DNA of 5,021 nucleotides from Oscillospiraceae bacterium (GTDB lineage: Bacteria; Bacillota; Clostridia; Oscillospirales; Oscillospiraceae): assembly GCA_902766215.1 (NCBI GenBank), contig CACXCV010000206.1:1-5021 (forward strand), written 5' to 3'. Below are positions 1-5,021 of this stretch, piece after piece. Numbering within the stretch: position 1 is the stretch's first letter; each line of letters starts with the position of its first letter. Below the pieces are notes generated by a model that saw nothing but the letters and a program-made list of their open reading frames with translations, was not told where the DNA came from and searched no databases. A program made the position numbers and the translations under genes.

Positions 1-533
1 CCGATCAGGCAGGGGTTGTTCTTCTGCCGGCGGTTGAGGATCTGGATAACCCGCTCGGTCTCGGTCTCGCGGCCAACCACACGGTCCAGCCCGCCGGCGC
101 GGGCCTTCTCCGTCAGGTTCAGGCAATAGTTCTCCAAAAACTTGTGCCGCTTGTCCCGGGGGCGCTGCTCCGGCTTGGGGCCGCCCTTGGGCGGCTCTTT
201 GGGACCGGGCGCGGGCCGCTCCCCGTTCATATTGTTAAACAGCTTATTCAGGAAGGGGAAGGTCGCCGTCTGACCCGTCGCTTCCTCGTCTTCCGAGTCG
301 GGCTCGGCCAGCGCCTCTTCTCCGCCCAGGGCCTCCATCATCTCGTTGGAGAGGCCGTCGAGATCCTCGTCCGTGATGCCCATCTTTTTCATAATGTCAT
401 CCACGGGCTTGATCCCCAGCTCCTTGGCACACTTGATGCACAGGCCCTCGTTGACTGCCTTGCCGTTTTCAATTCTGGTAATAAAAATGACGGCAACATT
501 CTTTTTACACTTCGAACAAATCGTTGGATGCAT
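1..533 (-). CDS. Zinc-finger Clp/Hsp100 AAA+ ATPase (ClpE/ClpC-like), 5' part only
   Basis: Probable ATP-dependent unfoldase subunit of a cytoplasmic Clp protease, which would feed substrates to ClpP. 177 codons are visible and the gene runs off the left edge. Seen: an N-terminal four-cysteine zinc-finger candidate (C6xxC9 and C32xxC35); a short helical stretch (about 41-70, MGITDEDLDGL); an acidic then Pro/Gly/Lys-rich linker (about 72-130); and the opening of the first AAA+ domain (about 132-177). The last part contains LDRVVGRETETERVIQILNRR followed by NNPCLI, the stretch that in Clp ATPases comes directly before Walker A (GEPGVGKT), which here is outside the window. No double Clp_N repeat lies before the AAA+ domain, so the N-terminus resembles ClpE more than ClpC. 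The ATG at 533-531 has a good Shine-Dalgarno, AAAAGGAG at 549-542, 8 nt upstream. The gene appears to have its own promoter. ClpE versus another zinc-finger Clp paralogue cannot be settled without the rest, so no symbol is given. Confidence 0.88.
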   Translation of the reverse strand, partial: MHPTICSKCKKNVAVIFITRIENGKAVNEGLCIKCAKELGIKPVDDIMKKMGITDEDLDGLSNEMMEALGGEEALAEPDSEDEEATGQTATFPFLNKLFNNMNGERPAPGPKEPPKGGPKPEQRPRDKRHKFLENYCLNLTEKARAGGLDRVVGRETETERVIQILNRRQKNNPCLI

Positions 534-574
534 AGTTCAAACTCCTTTTGGGTTTACACCCCGTTACAGGAACC

Positions 575-583
575 AGTATATCA
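575..583 (-). promoter_or_regulatory. Candidate extended -10 promoter for the Clp ATPase gene
   Basis: On the minus strand the sequence TGATATACT fits an extended -10 element (TGn followed by TATACT, one mismatch to TATAAT). Transcription would begin near 568, giving a leader of about 35 nt before the ATG at 533. At 17-bp spacing the -35 position (603-598) reads TATGAA, a poor match to TTGACA, so the extended -10 would have to carry most of the recognition. The AT-rich patch stands out in GC-rich surroundings, and the 87-bp gap is the only intergenic space in the window long enough for a promoter. This is a by-eye call for a sigma-A type site. Confidence 0.55.
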
Positions 584-592
584 TATTCCCCC

Positions 593-608
593 GCCGGTTC
601 ATACCGGC
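593..608. repeat. Inverted repeat over the -35 region of the clp promoter
   Basis: A perfect 6-bp inverted repeat, GCCGGT and ACCGGC, separated by 4 bp. It lies 10 bp upstream of the candidate extended -10, so it covers the expected -35 hexamer. That placement suits a repressor or activator operator. It also lies 13 bp past the stop codon of the upstream gene, so a weak hairpin in that transcript is possible, but no T-run follows on either strand, which argues against an intrinsic terminator. It does not resemble a CtsR heptad repeat or a CIRCE element. Confidence 0.45.
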
Positions 609-620
609 AAGTTCGCGTAA

Positions 621-1952
621 TCAGGGCAAATACAGGGCGCTGCCCTGGCTGCTGATCAGCAGCACCGAGCCGTCGTCCCGCGCCGCGCACCGGGTCAGCA
701 CGCCCGGCTCCTCCAGCTGGCCATACAGATGCAGGCCGCTGTCGTACAGGCGCAGGCCCTGCGGCGTCAGCACCGCGGCATAGTCCCCGGCGGCACTGAT
801 CTGGCTGGCCTGGCAGCCGAGGGTCAGCTCGGCCCGCACGCTGCCGGACGCGTCCAGCGTCACCAGCATGTCCCGGTCGCCGGTGCGGCCCTCTGACAGG
901 CTCAGCAGGACAAAATCCCCACCGGAGGCCACGCCGGTGATGGTTTTTCCTCCCGCGGCATAGCTGCCCAGCAGCTCGCCTGCGCTGCTGTAGATCAGCA
1001 CCTGATCGTGACAGACCAGGCAGCAGCTGCCGCCCACCCAGTCGGCCCACAGCACCAGCTGGTCGCCCAGATCCACGTCGGCCACAGGCGTTTCGCTGTC
1101 GGTGCGCAGCAGCAGCAGGGTGCTCTGATAGGCGCCGCCGTTGGTTCCGGCCCCCACGGCCGCCACCATCTGCCCGTTGTCAGACAGCGCGGCCGTCGTG
1201 AGATAACGCGACTTGGAATGCCAGCTGAACACCTCGCTCATCTGGGACGATCGCACCGTCAGCGCGGTCTTATCTTCCTCCGCGCTGGTCAGATAGCAGA
1301 TGCCGCCGCCGGCGGACACATCCGCCGCCAGCACCGGCGCGCCGGCGTCGATCACCTGGCTGCGCAGGGCCGAATCAATCACACAGATGGTCGCCTTTCC
1401 GGCGTCATAGGCCAGGGCAGCTTTCTTTTCGGCGCGCAGCACCGGGCTGGCAAGCGTCGCCACACAGCTGGCCAGCTCGGAGCCGTCCTCGTCCAGCAGC
1501 TGCAGCCCCAGCCCCGAGGCCAGTGCCAGCCGCCGCCCCATGGGCGCCGCCGCGGTCCAGTCCTCCGGCAGCGGCAGCGAATCGGTCACGCCGCGGCTGT
1601 CGCGGTTCACGCCGCGATAGGTATAGCTGCGGCGCAGCGCGTCCATGTCCACTGCCGCGCTCCACACCAGCGCCCCCAGGGCCGCCAGCACGGCCAGGCC
1701 CAGCAGCACCAGCGCCAGAACCCGGCGCAGGCTCACGCGGCGGCGGCCGCCGTCGTCTGCCCAGGTCTGCGGCGCAGGTCCCGGGTCATCGGGCAGCGGG
1801 CGTAACGGCAGCACATTTCCCTTACGTGGGGGCTGGCCCGCCGCCGGCGCGCCGCCGGCCGGGGCCGCCTCGCCGGTCTTTTCGTCGGTCTTCTCGCGCA
1901 GCTGCCTGGCCAGGCCCGGGAACAGCCGGGTGTGCTCGTCCTTATCAGCCAA
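621..1952 (-). CDS. DUF5711-like single-pass membrane protein with beta-propeller-like outer domain
   Basis: Function unknown. Numbered from the TTG start chosen here, the protein has 443 residues. Residues 1-68 are a charged, then Pro/Ala/Gly-rich cytoplasmic segment. A basic patch (RRR..LRR, about 70-77) precedes one membrane helix (about 78-98, LALVLLGLAVLAALGALVW). The rest, about 100-443, would lie outside by the positive-inside rule. That part has repeated beta-rich units with Gly/Asp turns (for example LIYSSAGELLG, LVTLDASGSV, LRLYDSGLHLYGQL, SVLLISSQGSALYLP), as in WD40/PQQ-like propellers. The layout matches my memory of Firmicutes DUF5711 proteins; that family call is not verified. 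Start: TTG at 1952-1950 has a strong Shine-Dalgarno (AGAGGTGG, 1966-1959) and overlaps truA by 8 bp. An in-frame ATG at 1973 would add 7 residues but has no ribosome site. Probably the last gene of the ecf-truA operon. Eight cysteines lie in the outer domain. Confidence 0.8.
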   Translation of the reverse strand: MADKDEHTRLFPGLARQLREKTDEKTGEAAPAGGAPAAGQPPRKGNVLPLRPLPDDPGPAPQTWADDGGRRRVSLRRVLALVLLGLAVLAALGALVWSAAVDMDALRRSYTYRGVNRDSRGVTDSLPLPEDWTAAAPMGRRLALASGLGLQLLDEDGSELASCVATLASPVLRAEKKAALAYDAGKATICVIDSALRSQVIDAGAPVLAADVSAGGGICYLTSAEEDKTALTVRSSQMSEVFSWHSKSRYLTTAALSDNGQMVAAVGAGTNGGAYQSTLLLLRTDSETPVADVDLGDQLVLWADWVGGSCCLVCHDQVLIYSSAGELLGSYAAGGKTITGVASGGDFVLLSLSEGRTGDRDMLVTLDASGSVRAELTLGCQASQISAAGDYAAVLTPQGLRLYDSGLHLYGQLEEPGVLTRCAARDDGSVLLISSQGSALYLP

Positions 1953-2709
1953 AGAGATCCACCTCTTCCTCATACCACAGGCGGGTCAGATACAGTCCGC
2001 CCGGCGGCGCGGTGGGGCCGGCCAGCGTGCGGTTGCCCGAGTCGAGAATCGGGCCGATATCCTCCGGGCGGAGCTTTCCCTCCGCCGCATAAAGCACGGT
2101 GCCGGTGATGGCCCGCACCATGTTGTACAAAAAGCCGTTAGCGCTCACCCGCAGGTACAGCAGCTTCCCCTGCCGGGTCACGCCGCAGTCATAGATGGTG
2201 CGCACCGTCGAGCGGACGTCGGTCCCCACGCTGCGCACGGCGGCAAAGTCGTGGGTGCCGATAAACTGCTCCGCCGCCCGCTGCATCACCGCCTCGTCCA
2301 GCTGCTTGGGATAGAAATACGCGCGGTTGACATAAAACGGATCACGAATCCGGTCATTATAAATCTGATAGGTATATTCTTTTTTGATGCACGAGCCGAT
2401 GGCGTTAAACCGCGCCGGCACCTCGGTGGCCTTGTAGACGACAATGTCCTCCGGCAGGTGGGTGTTCAGCGCATAGGGCAGCCGCTCAGCCGGGATGCGC
2501 GAGGTGGTGTGAAAGTTGGCGATATATGCCATGGCGTGAACCCCGGCGTCGGTCCGGCCGCAGCCGGTCAGGTGGACCGGGTGCCCCACCACGCGGGCAC
2601 AGGCCGCCTCCAGCGTCCCGGCCACGGTCACGGCGTTCTTCTGCACCTGCCAGCCGTGATAGCGCGTGCCCTCATAGCGCAGGCTCAGGGCAAGATTGCG
2701 TTCTTCCAT
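1945..2709 (-). CDS. truA: tRNA pseudouridine(38-40) synthase TruA
   Basis: Converts uridines 38, 39 and 40 of the tRNA anticodon arm to pseudouridine, in the cytoplasm. The 254-residue length is normal for the family. Seen: the N-terminal strand with RYEGTRYHGWQ (11-21); the catalytic loop GCGRTDAGVHA (49-59), with nucleophile Asp54 (equivalent to Asp60 of the E. coli enzyme); RFNA (100-103) followed by KKEYTYQIYN; the second-half motif GFLYNMVRAITGTVL; and the C-terminal AGPTAPPGGLYL. No key residue is missing. The ATG start lies 3 bp after the ecfT stop codon, with only a weak GGGG at 2722-2719, so translation probably depends on ribosomes finishing ecfT. The gene end overlaps the start of the next gene. 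The position directly after ecfT is the conserved Firmicutes order. Confidence 0.97.
   Translation of the reverse strand: MEERNLALSLRYEGTRYHGWQVQKNAVTVAGTLEAACARVVGHPVHLTGCGRTDAGVHAMAYIANFHTTSRIPAERLPYALNTHLPEDIVVYKATEVPARFNAIGSCIKKEYTYQIYNDRIRDPFYVNRAYFYPKQLDEAVMQRAAEQFIGTHDFAAVRSVGTDVRSTVRTIYDCGVTRQGKLLYLRVSANGFLYNMVRAITGTVLYAAEGKLRPEDIGPILDSGNRTLAGPTAPPGGLYLTRLWYEEEVDLFG
1959..1966 (-). promoter_or_regulatory. Shine-Dalgarno that supports the TTG start of the DUF5711-like gene
   Basis: AGAGGTGG on the minus strand, continuing as ATC, closely matches the anti-Shine-Dalgarno complement GGAGGTGATC. The GAGGTG core ends 7 nt before the TTG at 1952-1950. It lies downstream of the alternative ATG at 1973, so it cannot serve that codon. 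It sits inside the last codons of truA (the EEEV of the truA C-terminus), as expected for translational coupling. Confidence 0.6.
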
Positions 2710-2712
2710 GGC

Positions 2713-3516
2713 CTATAACCCCATTGTCCGCAGGATGGCCACCGCCGCCACCAGCGCCGCGCCCAGCCCCAGCGCCAGAAAGTCATGCAGCAGAAAGCGC
2801 GGCTGGCGCAGGCGGGTGCGCCCCTCGCCGCCGTGATAGCAGCGGCACTCCATGGCCGTGGCCAGCTCGTCGGCACGACGGAAAGCGCTGATGAACAGCG
2901 GCACCAGGATCGGCAGCATGGCCTTGGCCCGGCGCAGAAGGTTGCCGGTTTCAAAGTCGGCGCCCCGCGCCTTCTGGGCAGAGATGATCTTGTCCGTCTC
3001 CTCCATCAGGGTGGGGATAAAGCGCAGGGCAATGCACATCATCATCGACAGCTCGTGTACCGGCACATGCAGGCGCTTGAGCGGACCCAGCAGCAGCTCC
3101 AGCCCGTCGGTCAGTGCAATGGGCGAGGTGGTGTAGGTCAGCAGAAACGTGCCGCAGACCAGCATGGTGATCCGCAGGATCATCAGTGCCGCGGCCACAA
3201 TGCCTTCGCGGGTGATGCGGAAGATCCAGAACTGCACCAGCACCTGGCCCGAGGTGTAAAACAGGTTCAGCAGGCCGGTGATGACAATGACGATCAGCAG
3301 CGGCTTCATGCTGCGCAGCAGCGTTTTGGGCGGAATCCTTGACAGCCCCACCGCCAGCAGCAGAAACGCCAGCACCAGCCCATAGGTGACGAACCATCTG
3401 GCCGTGAACAGCGCCACGATATAGCCCACCAGCAGCACCAGCTTGGTGCGCGGATCCAGCCGGTGGACAATGGTGCTGCCGGGGAAAAACTGCCCCAGCG
3501 TGATGTCCTTCAGCAT
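2713..3516 (-). CDS. ecfT: ECF transporter transmembrane component EcfT
   Basis: Membrane scaffold of an energy-coupling-factor importer. It joins the EcfA1/EcfA2 ATPases to exchangeable vitamin- or metal-binding S components. The 267 residues are typical. Seen: the N-terminal signature GSTIVHRLDPRTKL (13-26); hydrophobic segments at about 25-58 (probably two helices), 72-87, 105-127 and 242-262; and a cytoplasmic coupling region carrying the two short motifs that dock onto the ATPases. The first is QKARGADF (181-188), a canonical Ala-Arg-Gly. The second is AMECRCYHGGEGRTR (221-235), where the usual ARG reads CRC; the arginine that matters is kept (R225). The ATG overlaps the ecfA2 stop as ATGCTGA (7 bp) and has a strong Shine-Dalgarno, AAAGGAGG at 3531-3524, 7 nt upstream, so its translation need not rely on coupling alone. 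Confidence 0.96.
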   Translation of the reverse strand: MLKDITLGQFFPGSTIVHRLDPRTKLVLLVGYIVALFTARWFVTYGLVLAFLLLAVGLSRIPPKTLLRSMKPLLIVIVITGLLNLFYTSGQVLVQFWIFRITREGIVAAALMILRITMLVCGTFLLTYTTSPIALTDGLELLLGPLKRLHVPVHELSMMMCIALRFIPTLMEETDKIISAQKARGADFETGNLLRRAKAMLPILVPLFISAFRRADELATAMECRCYHGGEGRTRLRQPRFLLHDFLALGLGAALVAAVAILRTMGL

Positions 3517-4370
3517 GGCCGCGCCTCCTTTGCCGCCAGAATGGCCCGGCGCGCCTGCTCCACCGTGTAGACCGGCGGCAGCGACAGCCCCATGGCCCGC
3601 AGGCGCAGGAACACCGCCGTCACCTGCGGCACCGCCAGGCCGATCTGCTGCAGCGCCTCTGCCCGGGCAAACACCTCGGCGGGCGCGCCGTCGGCAAACA
3701 CCCGGCCTTCGTCCATGACAATCAGACGGCCGGCGTTGGCCGCCACCTCTTCCATCGAGTGGCTGACCATGACGATGGCGGCGTTTTTCGCCTGCTGAAA
3801 GCGGCGCAGGTTGTCAAGGATGCTCTCGCGCCCGGCCGGGTCCAGCCCGGCGGTCGGCTCGTCGAGGATCAGCACCTCCGGCTCCATGGCGATCACGCCG
3901 GCAATGGCCACGCGGCGCTTCTGCCCGCCGGACAGGTCAAAGGGAGACTTGTCCAGCAGCGCCTCCGGCAGGCCGGCAAAGCCGGCCGCCTCGCGGACGC
4001 GGCGGTCAATCTCCTCGGGCTGCAGGCCCATGTTTTTCGGGCCGAAGGCAATGTCCTTGGCCACGGTCTCTTCAAACAGCTGATATTCCGGATACTGAAA
4101 CACCAGTCCCACCCGGAACCGGGCCTGGCGGGTAAAGTGCTTGTCCTTCCAGATGTCCTCGCCGCCCAGCAGCACCTGCCCCGACGTGGGCCGCAGCAGC
4201 GCGTTGAGGTGCTGGATCAGCGTGGATTTGCCCGAGCCGGTGTGGCCGATGATGCCCAGAAACTCGCCCGGGAAAATCGACAGGCTGACGCCGTCCAGCG
4301 CGGTATGTTCAAACGGAGTGCCTGCGCTGTAGACATGGCGCAGGTCCTTTGTCTCTAATATCGGGTGCAA
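3510..4370 (-). CDS. ecfA2: ECF transporter ATP-binding component EcfA2
   Basis: Cytoplasmic ABC-type ATPase that pairs with EcfA1 to power ECF import. The 286 residues are full length and all nucleotide-binding motifs are present: Walker A GHTGSGKS (42-49), Q-loop VFQYPEYQLFEETV (Q92), signature LSGGQ (146-150), Walker B VLILDE (166-171), D-loop GLD (175-177) and switch His204 (SHSMEE). The Q-loop form FQYPEYQLFEETV followed by KDIAFGPKN is typical of EcfA2 as opposed to EcfA1, which sets the paralogue. The C-terminal extension after about 225 is normal for EcfA proteins. The start codon is TTG (4370-4368). No ATG or GTG lies in frame nearby, and a GGAGG at 4384-4380 stands 9 nt upstream. 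The gene follows ecfA1 after 26 bp and overlaps ecfT by 7 bp. Confidence 0.96.
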   Translation of the reverse strand: MHPILETKDLRHVYSAGTPFEHTALDGVSLSIFPGEFLGIIGHTGSGKSTLIQHLNALLRPTSGQVLLGGEDIWKDKHFTRQARFRVGLVFQYPEYQLFEETVAKDIAFGPKNMGLQPEEIDRRVREAAGFAGLPEALLDKSPFDLSGGQKRRVAIAGVIAMEPEVLILDEPTAGLDPAGRESILDNLRRFQQAKNAAIVMVSHSMEEVAANAGRLIVMDEGRVFADGAPAEVFARAEALQQIGLAVPQVTAVFLRLRAMGLSLPPVYTVEQARRAILAAKEARPC

Positions 4371-4379
4371 TGTGCAAAA

Positions 4380-4384
4380 CCTCC
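4380..4384 (-). promoter_or_regulatory. Shine-Dalgarno that decides the TTG start of ecfA2
   Basis: GGAGG on the minus strand, 9 nt before TTG at 4370-4368, lies inside the 26-bp gap between ecfA1 and ecfA2. Since no ATG or GTG start is available near the conserved N-terminus (ILETKDLRHVY), this site makes TTG the likely start. Confidence 0.65.
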
Positions 4385-4396
4385 GTACTTTATGGG

Positions 4397-5021
4397 TCAG
4401 GCCAGTACCTCGTACAGTGCCTGCGCACAGTCGTCAACGGAAAGTGCGGTCAGGGGCAGCGAAAAGCCCTCCTGATTGAGCGAATAGAGCAGCTCGGTGG
4501 TCTCGGGCGCCGTCAGCGACACCGCGTGCAGCAGCTCCACCTGGGAAAACACCGCCTGCGGCGTGCCGTCGGCCACGATCTTTCCCCCGGCCATGGCAAT
4601 CACGCGCCCGGCCTGGGCCGCCTCGTCCATGTGGTGGGTAATGAGCACCACCGTCACGCCCTGCTCCTGGTTGAGGCGGCGGATGGTCTGCATCACCTCG
4701 CGCCGGCCCTGGGGGTCCAGCATGGCCGTCGGCTCGTCCAGGACAATGCAGCGGGGCTGCATGGCAATCACGCCGGCAATGGCCACCCGCTGCTTCTGCC
4801 CGCCAGAGAGCAGATGAGGCGCGTGCTCGCGGTATTCATACATGCCCACCTGACGCAGCGCGCTGTCCACGCGGCGGCGGATCTCCACCGGGGGCACGCC
4901 CAGGTTTTCCGGAGCAAAAGCCACGTCCTCCTCAACCACGTTGGAGACGATCTGGTTGTCGGGATTCTGAAACACCATGCCCACCGTGCGCCGGATGTCC
5001 AGCAGGCGGCTCTCGTCGGCG
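4397..5021 (-). CDS. ecfA1: ECF transporter ATP-binding component EcfA1, 3' part only
   Basis: Second ATPase of the ECF module. 207 residues are visible from the right edge to the TGA at 4399-4397. About 70-80 N-terminal residues, including Walker A, lie outside the window. Reading starts mid-protein at ADESRLLDIRRTVGMVFQ. The apparent in-frame GTG at 4984 is an internal valine codon, not the start. Seen: Q-loop MVFQNPDNQIVSNVVEEDVAFAPENLGVP, the EcfA1-type version; signature LLSGGQKQRVAIAG; Walker B CIVLDEP with D-loop MLDPQGR; and switch histidine in ITHHMDE. The C-terminal extension (LTAPETTELLYSLNQEGF) is typical of EcfA. The gene is the first seen in the probable ecfA1-ecfA2-ecfT-truA-DUF5711 operon. 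In relatives the genes before it are rpoA and rplQ, which cannot be checked here. Confidence 0.95.
   Translation of the reverse strand, partial: ADESRLLDIRRTVGMVFQNPDNQIVSNVVEEDVAFAPENLGVPPVEIRRRVDSALRQVGMYEYREHAPHLLSGGQKQRVAIAGVIAMQPRCIVLDEPTAMLDPQGRREVMQTIRRLNQEQGVTVVLITHHMDEAAQAGRVIAMAGGKIVADGTPQAVFSQVELLHAVSLTAPETTELLYSLNQEGFSLPLTALSVDDCAQALYEVLA

Noticed and set aside
593..608. Rho-independent terminator for the ecf-truA-DUF5711 operon
   Set aside because: The stem is only 6 bp and is followed on the minus strand by a G-run, not a T-run. On the plus strand there is no T-run either.
534..620. CtsR box or CIRCE element upstream of the Clp ATPase gene
   Set aside because: No AGGTCAAA-type heptad repeat and no TTAGCACTC/GAGTGCTAA inverted repeat is visible in the gap.
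144..620. Plus-strand open frame of 158 codons at the left end
   Set aside because: It is antisense to the Clp ATPase N-terminus, whose zinc finger and AAA+ motifs are clear. The translation has no domain signature.
505..1050. Minus-strand open frame in another phase across the end of the DUF5711-like gene and the clp start
   Set aside because: The Arg/Gly/Ala-rich translation is an out-of-frame reading of the DUF5711-like gene, then runs through the promoter gap. No sign of a frameshift or real product.
1008..1805. Long plus-strand open frame (265 codons) inside the DUF5711-like gene
   Set aside because: The translation is rich in His, Gln, Arg and Ala with no recognisable domain. It is the antisense of a well-supported coding frame, and long antisense frames are expected at this GC content.
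1645..2718. Plus-strand open frame of 357 codons antisense to truA and the DUF5711-like gene
   Set aside because: It spans two overlapping minus-strand genes, one of which (truA) is unmistakable. The product shows no family features and is best explained by GC bias.
4371..4396. Promoter or terminator between ecfA1 and ecfA2
   Set aside because: The 26-bp gap holds a ribosome site but no hairpin and is too short for a separate promoter with recognisable -35 and -10 elements.

Overview
The window is GC-rich and all of its genes are on the minus strand. The gene content points to a Gram-positive member of the Clostridia. It has a class II ECF transporter module ending in truA, a DUF5711-like membrane protein, and a Clp ATPase with a Firmicutes-type N-terminal zinc finger. 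The high GC content suggests an Oscillospirales/Ruminococcaceae-like gut anaerobe. That placement is an inference from composition and gene content, not from a marker gene.

Layout in transcription order, from the right end to the left. (1) 5020-4397 is the 3' three quarters of ecfA1; its Walker A lies beyond the right edge. (2) 4370-3510 is ecfA2, starting at a TTG codon. (3) 3516-2713 is ecfT, overlapping ecfA2 by 7 bp. (4) 2709-1945 is truA, 3 bp after ecfT. (5) 1952-621 is a predicted single-pass membrane protein with a beta-propeller-like outer domain, overlapping the end of truA. (6) An 87-bp gap (620-534) holds a candidate promoter and an inverted repeat. (7) 533-1 is the 5' part of a zinc-finger Clp/Hsp100 ATPase gene, cut just before its Walker A motif.

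Genes 1-5 are tightly packed, with gaps of 26 and 3 bp and two overlaps, and I see no internal terminator. They probably form one operon. EcfA1, EcfA2 and EcfT make the energising module of an ECF vitamin/micronutrient importer. No substrate-binding S component lies in the window, so this is the shared-module (group II) arrangement. TruA modifies tRNA anticodon arms. This is the familiar ecfA1-ecfA2-ecfT-truA order found at the end of the Firmicutes alpha ribosomal-protein operon. Here, however, truA is followed by the DUF5711-like gene and then by the Clp ATPase gene, not by the rplM-rpsI pair known from Bacillus.

Most of the window is ordinary, well-understood sequence. The points most worth a second look are the uncharacterised membrane protein translationally coupled to truA, the palindrome centred on the -35 region of the clp promoter, and two start codons that appear to be TTG. 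I found no RNA genes, mobile elements, CRISPR arrays or convincing new multi-gene system.
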